Assembly (NCBI GenBank): GCA_905220665.1
Contig: CAJNAR010000154.1
Coordinates: 124,001-188,000 of the forward strand
Direction: 5' to 3'
Length of the DNA: 64,000 bases
Origin: Albugo candida
Lineage: Eukaryota > Oomycota > Peronosporomycetes > Albuginales > Albuginaceae
Numbering within the stretch: the stretch's first letter is position 1; each line of letters begins with the position of its first letter. A program made the position numbers and the translations under genes. The notes beneath the pieces are model-generated. The model was not told the origin of the DNA, did no database searches, and saw only the letters and a program-made list of their open reading frames with translations. Positions 1-11,074 of this stretch are shown piece by piece.

Positions 1-839
1 ACTAGAGAAGTTAGTTTGTCCCATTCCAGCAATATAGACATCTTTGACTGAGATAAGATACAGTGTGCTCAATCTTGGCGAAACAATTAGTAGATTGTAC
101 CAAAGCTAAGATTTCCTCGTATTTTATCGGGCTGTGAATGACGAAAAAGAAAATCAAACGACGATGTACTTATTCATAAACATCGTCATTGAAACGATAT
201 TAAAATCTTGACTATGTGGCACGTTTACAGCTTTTGTACTGATTCGAGGTCACTAGATTGTACCAGTCGTATTGATGTAATTGTTCGACATCGAGAATCA
301 GTGAGCAAGTGCAATGGTCATGAAGATTAGGTGGCTGTAGAAACGGTTTAGATCATGAGTGATGTGAAATATTTATATACTACCCTCTTGTGAGACCGTT
401 TCTCACTGCATCAAAGCATGCCCGGTCAGTCGAACATACTCACAGTCATTCGGCAAGTTGGTAACCACTCGTCATGTACGATGATATTAATTATGATATG
501 CTGTTTTTAGAGGACCGATAAGGCAGACAAAAACATCAAAGAATAAATCAACGTTCGGAGTTCGATCGAGGACTCACTGTATTCATGTTGCGATTTGAAG
601 ATTTTACGTGTTGGAAAGGTTTTGATGTCAAGTTGTCTAGCGTTAAATGCGATTACCTGTCCCAAGGCAGATTCCAAGTTTTAAATTCAGACCCATGACA
701 TAATTGGAATAAAGACGACACAGAATATGGGCAATCGGGAGCATGTAATTCACATTAATTAGAAGATGTTAGATAACATTTCCTTATTCCACGATCTTGT
801 TAATCTTCTGGCTTGAGTTTATTTTCTGACACATTAATT
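1..839. other. Stretch without a clear gene; probably decayed 5' part of an F3 pseudogene
   Basis: No convincing coding region is visible. Because the sequence immediately downstream (840-935) aligns with the middle of the F3 copy at 58.4 kb, this stretch should correspond to the upstream part of that gene. By eye I could find only faint matches, around 660-700, so it is either strongly decayed or replaced. Confidence 0.3.
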
Positions 840-935
840 CTCTGCGTTCATCTTACGTAAACAGGTTCATTGAGTTTGGTATTATAGAGGAAAATGATCA
901 TATACAAGGTAATAAATAATGAGAAATTGCAAGCC
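840..935 (+). pseudogene. F3 family pseudogene (copy I), part upstream of the Copia insertion
   Basis: This segment aligns with the minus-strand F3 copy around 58.37-58.46 kb. Both share an ACG(T/C)AAACAGG-like stretch, then an (A/T)AATGAGAAAxTG stretch, in the same order and at similar spacing. Translated, the local reading MIIYKVINNEKLQAV resembles the F3 reading MIVEANVYKKVVDNEKMKP of the other copy. The alignment resumes without loss on the far side of the Copia element at 6030, so the gene was cut in two by that insertion. The function of F3 is unknown. It is a pseudogene: no long frame survives. Confidence 0.6.
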
Positions 936-940
936 GTTTC

Positions 941-1147
941 TGTTGGAAATTGGGGCCTGATCGAGTGAGATCTTTACAGGCCTTCGGCCGTCCCGGGCAC
1001 ACTGTCTATCAGCATTATCTGTTTTAAGTATAGAAGACGACAGGCGAGAGTGATTAGGATGTGATAAGACGTAGGTACGGCTAAAACTTGGTAAATAAAG
1101 CACTCTGCTATAAATACTTCTTTGGACTACGCGGTCTCGATTCACTA
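941..1147 (+). repeat. 5' LTR of the first Copia element
   Basis: The 207-bp repeat starts TGTTGG and aligns over its whole length with 5822-6029. The end is set by the target duplication rule: taking the right LTR to 6029 leaves a perfect GTTTC repeat. It follows that the LTR ends in TA rather than the usual CA. The alternative of ending at ...ATTCA (1144) gives no target duplication. Confidence 0.85.
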
Positions 1148-1161
1148 GATATGAGCCCAAT
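1148..1161 (+). other. Putative primer binding site for a tRNA-iMet fragment, overlapping the gag start codon
   Basis: The sequence GATATGAGCCCAAT directly follows the LTR. It resembles the GGTTATGGGCCCAG type of site used by Drosophila copia, which pairs with the anticodon region of initiator tRNA rather than its 3' end. No TGG-type site is present. The ATG inside the site is the first codon of the gag reading frame (1150). The second Copia element shows the same arrangement. Confidence 0.5.
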
Positions 1162-2510
1162 CGACGGTCAAGAAGAATTCAGAGGCTCCACTCCAGATTG
1201 TGCAGAGTATGCTAGCAGGGAAGAGGTGCAGGTGGCCGATCGAGAAAGGGGCACCGCCGAGGAATGTTTGGACAATCGCGAAAGGAATGACCCAAGTCTG
1301 GTGGAATCGTTGCCAGGAAGCGACATTGCGGTGGACCTCTCGAAGATCTTTTCACGAATAGAGTCGATGGAACCCGATCACCAAATCTCTGTTCAGTGGC
1401 AAATTTTCGGCCAAGTAGGGGCGCCTAGAGACTAGTTTACAGGCGGAGGATTGGGTCTGATGGGGCATGTCTCAAGACCAGATGCAAGAGCGGAACTTGG
1501 AATTGGAGGACAGACTTCAAGTTTCTTCGCCAAGCACAGCGGAGTACATAGACCAACTGCGCGCGTGTGAAAAAAGCAGGAACAGGAAAATTACCAGCAT
1601 CAACTCGAAAGTGAGCTCCAACACATGAAGAATCAGTACAGGCATGAGTTGCAGCAAGGGTCCGCAATGTTCAACCAAGGGGCAGCAGAGCTTGGATATG
1701 AGCTCCAACGCCAAACAGACATAAACTTGAGACTTCAAGAGCAGCTGAACTTCCTTGTTAACGATGGATCAATGTACTGCATGAAGTGGACGAACTAAAC
1801 CCGCACTTTGCCAAGGTCCCAACTTTCGCTGAAGGGAAGATCAATATAGAGCCTTTTGATAGATATGAAATCTACAAAAGACTTGATGAAGGACTTGTTC
1901 AATGGGTACAACCGTTTCTGGTAAATATTGATTTCGCTGAACGGGCATGTGGTTTCGCTGGCCGGGAGAATACAAAGTGTAGCGATTTGGAGAATTTTTG
2001 CGTGGAAAGGCTACAAGATACTTCAATCAGTGCGTTCACAGTTGCTGGAGGATGACTCCTACTGAAAGATTTGTTATGGATAAGATGGTGAACTTGTACA
2101 GAATTGTTTTTTTCAAGCAACAGACTATCAAGCTGTTTGCTGAACGAAAGACAAGGGACGGTCGTGCAACGACCATTTGCTGTACCTGGTTGCCCTTCAG
2201 GAGGCAACAAACTCCGGGAGGATTTAATTCTCGAAAACAATGTGAAGTATGCCCAGCTCGATCCTCAAGACTTGTTAATCAGTCAGTACTACAAGTTTCG
2301 CAAGGATTATTTGGCCAATGCGGAGGAGATTGTTTCATATATCCAAGGACTGGAAGATGAAAGAGTTGGTAAAACAAGGACTGGTTGTGGATACGTGAAA
2401 TCGGTAACTGATACGAAACAATGCCACAAGTGCGGTCAAGTTAGTCATACCGCGCGTTATTGCCGCAAGACAGCCGCCGCGCAAAATTCCGAAAGAAACA
2501 AAAGGGCTTT
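1150..2510 (+). pseudogene. Copia gag, frameshifted, with zinc knuckle
   Basis: The frame opens at the ATG at 1150 in the primer site (MSPIDGQEEF...) and runs to a stop at 1435. It continues in other frames through a glutamine-rich coiled region (about 1560-1740) and the capsid-like segment at 1786-2150. The retroviral-type zinc knuckle C-x2-C-x4-H-x4-C is intact at about 2422-2463 (CHKCGQVSHTARYC). Several frameshifts and stops make it non-functional. The capsid segment resembles the gag of Copia elements I know from Phytophthora genomes. Confidence 0.8.
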
Positions 2511-2554
2511 AAGGAAGGGGGCAAAACTGAATCGGCATTTGTTGCTAATGCAAG

Positions 2555-3790
2555 CGACGATTTGGATAATGACGATTGGATTCTTGACACTGGTGCAAGT
2601 TGTCATTTGGTCTGTGATGTGTCGATGCCATTCAAGGCTGAAGATTGGGAAAAGTGAAGAAACGTGGAAATGTGTGCTTGAACATCTGTGTTGATGGTGT
2701 AGACGCTGAAGTTGAGCTATCGAGTGCTTACTACTCGCCATAATTGACAAGGAATTTGGATTCGTATGGTCGCCTGGCCGACCATGGGGTTTTCTGGGGT
2801 GGTTTCAAGGACGTCATGCTGTGTTAGATAACGGGAACGTTGTATTTTACGTAAAAATCAAGAACCACGTGATGGTTGTAGACCGTGCTGCTGTGGAAAA
2901 TGACAATTCCGCGATTGATGAGATTGTAATGAGCGCTTTGGATACTACTCGCTCTGGTGAGCCTGTGCAGATGGGTACGCTGATGCAGTTTCACGAGAGT
3001 TTCGGGCAATTCAGCTACAACACAATTGAGCGTCTTGCGCGTATGCCGGAATCAGGGATTCAGTTAACCAATCATATCCAACAACGTTGCTTAACGTGTG
3101 CAGAGGAGCATCAAACACGTGCTACCCAGCCCAAACAAGACACTGGTTAGAGTGCACACATGGATCGCGTCGGGCGGGGGATTGATATGTAGTGACCTCA
3201 AGAGTCCTATTCCTCCATGAGATCGTAGGGACAAGAGATATCCAGTGAACTTTGTCGAATCACACGACCAATTATTGCCGTGTCTTCCTTGCCAAATCAA
3301 AGGATCAAGCAGCGAAGAAATCTGAGCATTTCTCGGTTTAATTTGAGAAAAGATACAATTTACGCGTGCATGTGCTTCGCAGTGACGCCGGTGGCGAATA
3401 CAAAAAAGTTGAGTTGTTTTGTCATGATGCTGAGTTACTCGCCAAATCACGGAGCGTATGCACCGCACGGCGATGAATATAGCTCGCTGCATGATTTTTT
3501 CGTGCGATTTGCCTCTTTCGTTTTGGGGTGATGCAGCGGAATATTGTGCTTACGTTCTAAATCGCATGCCGCCACGTTCCAATCCCAATAGGGTTTCTCC
3601 GATAACAATTCTGAGCGGACGTCAACCAAGTCTCGTGGATATTGTTGTTCTTGGATCTCCATGTCAAACACACAGTGATTCGCAGAAGAACTCGTTAAAG
3701 CAACGCTACTCGCAAGAAAGTATTGTCGGGAAGAGCGATGAGACTAAAGGATTTCGCGTTTGGCTTCCGATCGTATTGTAATTGCAACAC
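2555..3790 (+). pseudogene. Copia protease and integrase region, broken
   Basis: The aspartic protease signature ILDTGASCHLV is visible at about 2580-2612, with the catalytic DTG intact. A GAG-pre-integrase segment with the zinc-binding style CLTCAEEHQTRATQ lies at about 3085-3130. The C-terminal half of the integrase core lies at 3458-3775 (MHRTAMNIARCMIFS, FWGDAAEYCAYVLNRMPP, GRQPSLVDIVVLGSPC). The frames change repeatedly between these blocks, so no functional product is possible. Confidence 0.8.
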
Positions 3791-4199
3791 GGCATGTTCG
3801 TCGAGTTGCAACGCTTAATGACGAGGTAAATGCGCAACTGAGGGACGTACTGCATAATGGAACAGAAAATGAATTGGCAGAATTTGAGCACACGCGTCAA
3901 GCTGGACATTTTTCAACGGACCAGTCAGAGGAAAATCGTTAAGTGCAAGTTGAGAAGTCAAATAGGAGGTTAATCTCTGGGAATCCCGAAATTTTACGGA
4001 GCGGCACTATTCGTACACCTGCGCGAATTTTCCAGAGAATCAAGAAAAGGTCGATTTCGGAAAGCGGATATGGGCACCTTGACTTCTTTGAAGCCAGCAC
4101 GTGCGATTTTTCATGCCGTTACTAAGACTATCACGGTGGACTAATCGCCGGCATCCAGTGATGTTGTACACGCTGCCGTACCTGCCAAGACACAAGTGT

Positions 4200-5640
4200 T
4201 TCAGGATGAATTCGCGTATCTACCAGATCCGAGGAATTATAGTGAGGCTGTGAGAAGTCCCAATAAAGAACAATGGCTTCGGGCCCATCGTGAGGAGCTA
4301 GCGCGATTTCATACGAATCACACGTGAAGGGTGGTCAAAGCAGCACCAAATGTGCCCAGTTGCAAACTAAATGGGTGTATAAAAAGAAACGGACCAGTGA
4401 CGGAGGCGTTCAACGATAAAGATCAAGACTGGTAGCCTGTGGAAATGAACAGATGCTCAATGTGAACTTCCTGTTAACCTTCGGTGCGGTGCTGGATATG
4501 ACGAGCGCAAAAGCCATTTTTGTTATCGCATGGATTTGGCGTGTTCCAGCCAGGCATTTTGGTGTGCCAAGTGCGTACGTACGAGCAACTAATGAATATG
4601 GCGTAGACATACATCTCTTTATTCTGGACGGTATGCATTTCACCCATGAGGAGATGCTGAGTACGGTGTGCGCACGTCCCACAATCTGTCACTGTGTTTC
4701 GAATGAAGCTTGGATGGACTTCGACAGGAAGGTCGACTATGGAATTAGCTCCTCCCTGCGACCTTAACAAACATTGGTTATGATCAATGCATCACCGATA
4801 CATGTCTGTATTACACGTCTTACGCTGACGAAACGACGGTGGTCCAAACTTATGTTGATGATCTTTTGGTGACTAGTACGAGCAACCAACCACCGTTTCG
4901 ATGCCTTCTTCTTGCAAATGGAATGTCTAAGCTTAAAGAATCTTGTGCTTGCCTAGAACGAGTTTGATCAATAAGCAACCATTCGCGGGTTATAACACAA
5001 GTATGGTCTCGATAAAGCTAATTCTGCGCGAAGCCCAATGAGAGGAGAGAATCTGGGTAAAGATTAATCTGGAGGAGGCATGTTATTGCCAGCAAATGGG
5101 TCTGATACATCTGAATACCCAACCATTCAGACATTCCAGTCGCTACTCGGAAGTTTACTTTAGATTGCTCGCTGTACGCGGCCTGACATCTTTATTTGCT
5201 GTACACCGCGCATCCCGACGTGCCCACGCTTCCACGATATGCGATTTCAAATTAGTAAAACGTATCGCTAGGTACTTGGCTGGCAGTGCTGGCCTGAAAT
5301 TGGCGATGAAGTGCGATGGCAAACCCGGTCTTCCGCTCAGAATAGAGTGCTTTACCGATGCCAATTTTGCTGGATACAAACAATATAGAAAGTCTCAGCG
5401 GTGGCATTATTCGTATCAACGGAATGGCCGTGGGCTGGCACTGCAAGAAGAAAACGGCAGTGGCTTTATCAACTGCTAAGGCGGAATATGTTGCTGCGTC
5501 TGTTGGCGGCAAAGGGATTCTTGGACTAAAGGATTGACTGGTGAGCTCGGACTTCCGGTTACACTTCCGATGCGCAAGAATATGAACAGCCAGGCTGCTA
5601 TCAAACAAGTGGAAAACGAAGCCAGCTCAAGGTAGGCTAA
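4200..5640 (+). pseudogene. Copia reverse transcriptase and RNase H region, broken
   Basis: The reverse transcriptase is recognisable from the start of its domain (RNYSEAVRSPNKEQWLRAH, about 4231-4290) to the catalytic YVDDLLVT at 4851-4875. The middle segment at 4453-4767 has lost its alignment in places. RNase H is seen at 5240-5500, with YLAGSAGLKLAMKCDG, FTDANFAGYKQ and STAKAEYVAAS. Frameshifts separate all parts. The final HVDVRPKFI at about 5645 is the usual C-terminal motif of Copia RNase H. Confidence 0.82.
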
Positions 5641-5821
5641 GCATGTGGATGTGCGCCCGAAGTTTATTGGCGATTAGTACCATAAAAGGTGCTACTTAAC
5701 CGACCTTCGTGACCACGCACAATATGCTAGATTACATCCTGATTAAGGCTATTCCAGCGCCTCGTATTCAAGCTTTGCGTGCTGCTGTTAGTCTCGAGTA
5801 GGAGTAAGACATGGGGAGGAG

Positions 5822-6029
5822 TGTTGGAAGATGGTGCCTGATCGAGTGAGATCTTGCCAGGTCTTCGCCGTCTTGGAGACACTCTCAATCAGCATCTGCT
5901 GTCTTGAGTACAGCAGGCGACAGGCAAGAGTGATTAGGTTTTGAAAAGACGTAGGTATTGCTAAAAGCTGGTAAATAAAGCATTCTGCTAAGAAATTAGT
6001 TCTTTGGACTAGGCGGTCTCGATTCAATA
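5822..6029 (+). repeat. 3' LTR of the first Copia element
   Basis: This 208-bp copy of 941-1147 is preceded by a purine tract (GGGGAGGAG) and followed by the target duplication GTTTC at 6030-6034. It contains a TAAATAAAG stretch near its 3' part that could act as polyadenylation signal, which is inference. Confidence 0.87.
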
Positions 6030-6420
6030 GTTTCTACATCCCACGCAAGAAGCGAGACGGTAGTTTGATAACAAAAAGCCTCTTTATAAAACCCGGCCTC
6101 ATAAGCAAATGCACTTTCTTACTTATCAAGTTCTTTTCTTCGTCGCGTTGTATGAGCTTTATATTCAACTCGTTGTCCCAAGTGACCTTCAAAAGCAGCA
6201 ACGTGTCCTTAAAACAATTGAAAAGATAGATGCGTTGGAACGGGTGGGAGAAGGCATACGATTGCAATGCAGAAATCATCTAATATTCTGCAGTAACAAC
6301 TGCAGGACAAACAATCGGTAAAAAAGGGTTGAAAGTACAAGATGTTAACATCAATGTATGCATGTCCAAAAGCGATGCTGAAAAAGAAATTCACCTTATT
6401 AGAAGCTGAAATGCAGGCGG
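6030..6420 (+). pseudogene. F3 family pseudogene (copy I), 3' part downstream of the Copia insertion
   Basis: This stretch aligns with the C-terminal part of the minus-strand F3 copy at 58.35-57.9 kb. Shared blocks include CATAAGCAAATxxA, CAAGTGACCTTCA followed by GCAGCAACG, CATCTAATATTCTG and TAACAACTGC. In one frame it reads VTTAGQTIGK against ITTAGHTIGQ in the other copy. The reading frame is broken by stops at 6054-6120 and by shifts. It ends tail-to-tail with the F1-A pseudogene, exactly as the 58-kb copy does with F1-C. The product's role is unknown. Confidence 0.68.
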
Positions 6421-6432
6421 TTATTCAAATCC

Positions 6433-8603
6433 TTATTCCAATTTGTGAAAGAGTGACCCCGTAGTTCTCGCATAGCAAATAACCGCTTGTTCGGTTCGGA
6501 AAAGAAATTCGACATCCAAGGTGGTCCATGGACGCATACCCTTACGTATGTCTAGCTGATTCCCTTCCTTGGAAAAAAATAATCTTATGCAACTTTCTTC
6601 TGATATGCACATTCCAAGTATTAGAGGGTCAGTTTGTGTCATCCATAAACAACTAAAGCGGGAATTTGTAGGAGCGTTAATAAAAACACCTCTTGCTGAT
6701 TTGCAATACAGCGTAGACAACGTTCCTAAGTGGCAGCTTCAAATGCGACCATAAAAACTCCCGATCATCAAAGTTTTCACGCACATTTAAAGCGATTCGG
6801 GCTAGAGGCCATAGCCCAACAGTCAAGCGGTCGAAGAGTATCATATCCTTTTCGTTTATTCGAACGCCTTCTGTCATCATTTTTCTCGAGTATTGCTCGT
6901 GTTCTGAGCATATCATTTCGGGAAGCAGCATCATACTTTTACAGGGTCCCGTGCGCACACAACTCTTCAGGAAATGATCCATAGCACTCCAAGTCTTTTT
7001 CTTGTTAATAATTCTCCATAAATAAAAACGCCTTTCATGAATTAACACCATTCTATCGCTAAATCGATGAAACAAGTAATCCAAACATCCTTGGCAGTCT
7101 TTCCGGTTTTTCCCCTGTCTAGAATTGGAGACAAACAAACAGGTTTTACTTTCTGGAAGCATATTTCTGAACAGCGATAATTCTGGATACACATTCGGAT
7201 TGTTTTTTCGCTGACTACAGTAATTGTCGCATTGTCAACGGTTCATCAATGTAATCTTGCCTAATGGCCTGGCGAATGGAATGCCTTGGTCTGCTTGGCA
7301 ACTCATCAAATGAGTGTCCGGAAAAACGGCTAAATTGTACAGAATTATTGTCTTCGTTAGTGAAACACTACTGAAGAGTAGGATGCCCTTGTTTCCAGCC
7401 AAGATTTCGATAATACACTTCAAAATACGAAGTTGTAGATTCTGCCGACTTGATAAGAAAATGCACAGGTTGATTGTAGGAATTGTTCCAAAATCGCAGC
7501 CTCGTGAAGTTGAAATTTTAATGTATCTTCTCCGCTGAAATCTTGCTTAGATACATATTCAGCATCAAGCTGTGACATCATGAACCCAAATTCAATATCT
7601 TGCTGTGAGGAGATAATGTAGCAAGAATTCCCATGAGCTGGATTGGTGCAGTCTGCTGCAGAATAGCTTTTTTGATACAATTGCAATGCTGCAGTACCAA
7701 CATCATTCAATATTTTCTTGTCTTTTGTAAATATGTGATTCAGCTTCTTACACGCAGCTGTAGATAGCCATTGCATACCTGAACAATATCTTCCGGAACA
7801 ATTCTCACGTATAAGATCTTGGCTGTGTGCTGTTGAGAATGCAAACAAAGTTTTCAAACCTTCCCTGAATCTTTATTAGTGTGTATGCGAAGTCCAAAGG
7901 ATGTGGTATGAATTGAGATACATTTTTCGCACTGAAAAGAAGCTTTTACCGAAGAGAAACAGCGACCAACGATTATTCGAGACGGATGCGCGTTTTGATG
8001 TGCTCCAGTCCCTGTGGTAGATATTCTGATTGGGAGCAATGTCTCGAATAAGAATTTCGAATACGTGATTGGACCGACTTCTAACGGTTGGAAAGGAGGA
8101 TGGCTTTCTGTGTCGTATTCTTCTAGATGAGACATCGCTATGATTTCCTTGCGAAAAAAAAATCATATCTAAATCTTTCATGTAATTGTACGGCAGGTAA
8201 ATTCTTTCGATTGATTGTCGTATGCGATGACTTGTAGACAGCACTATCTATCTGCATAGCAAATCGATTTATTCCGTATTCGAAAATCGCCAACTTTGGT
8301 GAAGACGTACGCCAAAGTTTGATGCAGGAATTCATATTTTTGATTACCTTAAAAACTTTCAAGCATTGTGATGCGATCTTTAATCAGATAATGAAACGCA
8401 TTATTATCATTTTTGATAAGCGCAATTCGGTCAACACCAACTGTCTGTATCAGACACACACGGCAGCAATTGAAGTTTGCTCCTTGTACTACAAGAATTC
8501 CAGTAGAAGATGAAATTGATTCCCAACTTTCCAGATTGCTCTGCTTTGTTCCTACGACTAGGATTACGATAAACAAAAGAGAAAAGAATGCCCGGGAAAC
8601 CAT
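6433..8603 (-). pseudogene. F1 family secreted cysteine-rich protein, broken copy A
   Basis: Seven reading-frame pieces on the minus strand line up in order with the intact F1 gene at 25.2-27.3 kb and with F1-C at 55.8 kb. They cover the start (MVSRAFFSLLFIVILVVGTK, a signal peptide, ATG at 8603) and the C-terminus (GMRPWTTLDVEFLF, about 6510-6550). At least four changes of frame and one TGA (7235-7237) break it. The cysteine units remain visible: CRVC at the N-terminus, CEKCISIHTTSFG, and CQGC followed 41 residues later by CVRTGPC. It is closer in sequence to F1-C than to the intact F1-B. Its tail faces F3 copy I and its head faces F2 copy I. Confidence 0.88.
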
Positions 8604-9627
8604 GCTATTGTGATTATATTTATTCTTGATGCTGGCACTGCAGCATTGTCCAACCAGACATACACAATCAAATACTTGGCGCCATATAAATTATTTGAGC
8701 TACCTCCGCTGTGGTTCCAGTTCCATAATGATCGAGTGCCACTGATGTTAGTTATCTTGAAGAAATTCTTGTAAGTACGATGAAGTTTAAATAAGTGTAA
8801 TTTGACCCACAAATTGGTCACACATTCTAGCCAGCTTTCTTTAACATTTGTACTTGTTGGTTTATAAAGGGCTCCTATATGAATGACACGATGAAAATGA
8901 CCCAGTCTTGATGAAAGCTAAAGCTTCATGAAATATGGAATACTGTGTAGTTATTGCTGAGTATTTGCGATCCATAATAAGGGCTGGTACAATGTGATAA
9001 GGTCCGTTTGCAGAATGGCATCAACAACTAGCAACAGGCAATTCTCCTATTTTGCTGGTCTGTTCCGAACATGTTGGGATGGTCTGAGCGATTCAAGCAT
9101 TCAAACGAAAAGAAGGCTGTTTCTTACGCGCAATTTCAGATCTCATCTAACCAATTTGTCTCTCTTTCAGAAAGGAACAAGCCCGCAAAATCCGCACCCT
9201 TCAAGTACTACCAGTTTCTATAAACTCACCTAAATATTTACTTGAATGCCGCCAAAAAAATTTCAGTACACTTCACATATTTTTGATGAGTATTGCATCA
9301 TTGCTGCATCAGCACGCGCAAGCAAAAAATAATAAAATTGTATTACCTATGCTCAGTTGAAGGTGTCTATATTACTAGAATTAGACTAACTGACTTCTCT
9401 AGTTGCCTAGGCTATCTTAAATAACATAAATACATATAAAAAGACGTTTTCGTGAAATACCTGTGAGAGATGATAATATGTCTTCTCGTTGATAATCCCG
9501 TATCGCAGTAGCCTCAGCACCCTTAATACGAGACTGTGTCCAGCTTGTAAATGCTGTAAGTATTGCCTGTGCTCATTCATATTGGTAGGAGCTCAGATAA
9601 CGGGAAACGCTCTTATCACGGTAAAAC
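8604..9627. other. Intergenic region between head-to-head F1-A and F2-I
   Basis: About 1 kb without a supported gene. In this arrangement it would hold the promoters of both F1-A (minus) and F2-I (plus). The part just upstream of F1-A shows weak similarity to the sequence upstream of F1-C near 55.7 kb. The 80-residue open frame at 8994-9233 has no support. Confidence 0.45.
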
Positions 9628-10438
9628 AATGAAAGAATATATGCCTCTAGATATTTATTGTTTCATGGGAATAAGGAATACGCGATGCTAAATGCATTCC
9701 AATCCCATTTGTCGGAAAGCATGTCGACTGGATTCGGGTTTATGTTCTCAGTGTTAAAAAGAAGTGACAAGCGATTTGCACATCAATAATAAAAAAAAAT
9801 ACAGGAGATCAACTTTGCTGTCTTAATTCAGAGAAGATGATCAGGCTTTTCGACAGCCTGATCATCCATTTTTCACTTGCGATCTTGATTTTTTTTAGAG
9901 AGAAGATAAAATGCACGGCAGCTGTCGTGTAAGTCGATGTGTAAGTTTGCTCTATAATTATCGCTACGAGAGTTCGATTTAGTCTTCTCAAATGGTTGAA
10001 TAAATATCAAGCTTCATCTGGAGCCAAGAGGGAAAACTCAAGTTGTGGGTAGCAGCAAATTCATCAAGATGGTAAGATGCCTAGGAGTTGAGCACATGAA
10101 TATGAATGAGAAATCAGAGCTTATCAAACATGTGGTCTACTATATACATAGCGTAATCTCTGCCTTTGTGGCTCTACAACAAGACAATAAGGTGAGCTTC
10201 CATATTACCAACATTCTTTTCGTGCACTATAGCTTTGATGGATCTTGTATTTCAGTACGTACGAGCACTCATACATATGCTTTACAAAATCATTTATCTT
10301 GGCCTCTTCGATGAAGCTTCAAATTCATACAAATGCGGATGCATCACTGCATTCGATCCAACATGTCACTCGATTGAGTCGGAATTTTGTGTGCAAGCTG
10401 TGGGTATGAAGAGAGTGTATGTGCAACCAGCATTATAG
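9628..10438 (+). pseudogene. F2 family gene copy I, two-exon, broken
   Basis: This locus matches the minus strand at 54.29-53.36 kb over its length. A stretch of 38 identical bases occurs at the start (9629-9666), then the paired readings LNAFQSHLSE / LNVFQFHLSE, CLGVEHMNM / CLGIENMNM, and SYKCGCITAFDPTCHSIESE / SYKYGFITKFIPTCHSIESE. The last part (10045-10438) is open if a GT-AG intron of 64 nt (10192-10255) is removed. This joins LQQDNK to YVRALIHMLYK and ends at a stop at 10436-10438. The first part has stops and at least one frameshift, so the copy is broken. The protein matches no family I recognise. It lies head-to-head with F1-A. Confidence 0.7.
10192..10255 (+). other. Predicted 64-nt GT-AG intron in F2-I
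   Basis: The donor GTGAGC follows AATAAG, and the acceptor TTTCAG precedes TACGTACG. Removing it joins two frames into one continuous reading whose second exon aligns with F2-II. In F2-II the corresponding acceptor has become TTTTG, so splicing there would fail. Confidence 0.65.
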
Positions 10439-11074
10439 AAATCGAGGGAAAGTGTGCTTCAGCTCGTGAACAAAAATTGTGTGTTATAATTCTGATTTTT
10501 GTACACTGTAAAAGAGCGTAATAATTCACATCGCACAACGCGTTACGAAACAATCATTCCGAGTGGAATCTATCGCTATGGTATTGTGGGCACTTGGTGG
10601 AAAATGCAGAGACAATCTTTATACATTCAGAATCATATCATCAAATAAACGTATTTTTACTACCATCTGTATGGCTGTATCTGCATCCAATGTTCATTCA
10701 TACATCCTCTATCACGTTCACATCCTAAAGCCGAATGATGGTCTTATTCTTTATCCTCCATCGCCATTTTCGAAAGGTTTGTGCATCAGCTGACTCACGT
10801 TTCAATAACTGAGCTCCTTGCGGTGTATTTGAGTATTTTATGATCCGAGGTGATGTGGGTGATGAGGTATTCGAATCAATGCGAGTCGGTGAACTGATAC
10901 CGAAACAGCTCTCTTCTTTGCTCGGTGTTCGATATTGTGTGCAATTAGGTCAGGATTATGTAAGTGGGTTGACCACACTATATCAGTGTTGATTGGATCG
11001 CGGCCCCTGTTTGTGGCGGTTGTGGTTTGAACGTAATGATGATACGTATTCTTGAACATTGACGGTGAATGAGG
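10439..11074. other. Gene-free stretch between F2-I and the IQ-motif gene
   Basis: No coding region is supported. The short open frames here (for example 10563-10793 on the plus strand) have no recognisable features. Confidence 0.5.

Larger units (their letters stand above)
941..6029 (+). mobile_element. Ty1/copia LTR retrotransposon, degenerate, complete with both LTRs and target duplication
   Basis: Both LTRs (941-1147 and 5822-6029) begin TGTTGGAA and end in ATTCA(C/A)TA. They are flanked by the same 5-bp target duplication, GTTTC, at 936-940 and 6030-6034. A purine run (ATGGGGAGGAG, 5811-5821) abuts the 3' LTR as expected for a polypurine tract. The interior has the Copia order: gag with a zinc knuckle, aspartic protease, integrase, reverse transcriptase, RNase H. 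All are broken by many frameshifts and stops. The two LTRs differ at roughly one base in six by eye, so this is an old insertion. It lies inside an F3 pseudogene whose two halves flank it. Confidence 0.92.

Noticed and set aside
941..1435. The 115-codon frame starting upstream in the LTR as a host gene
   Set aside because: Its 5' part is LTR sequence. The real start is the ATG in the primer site, and the frame is Copia gag.
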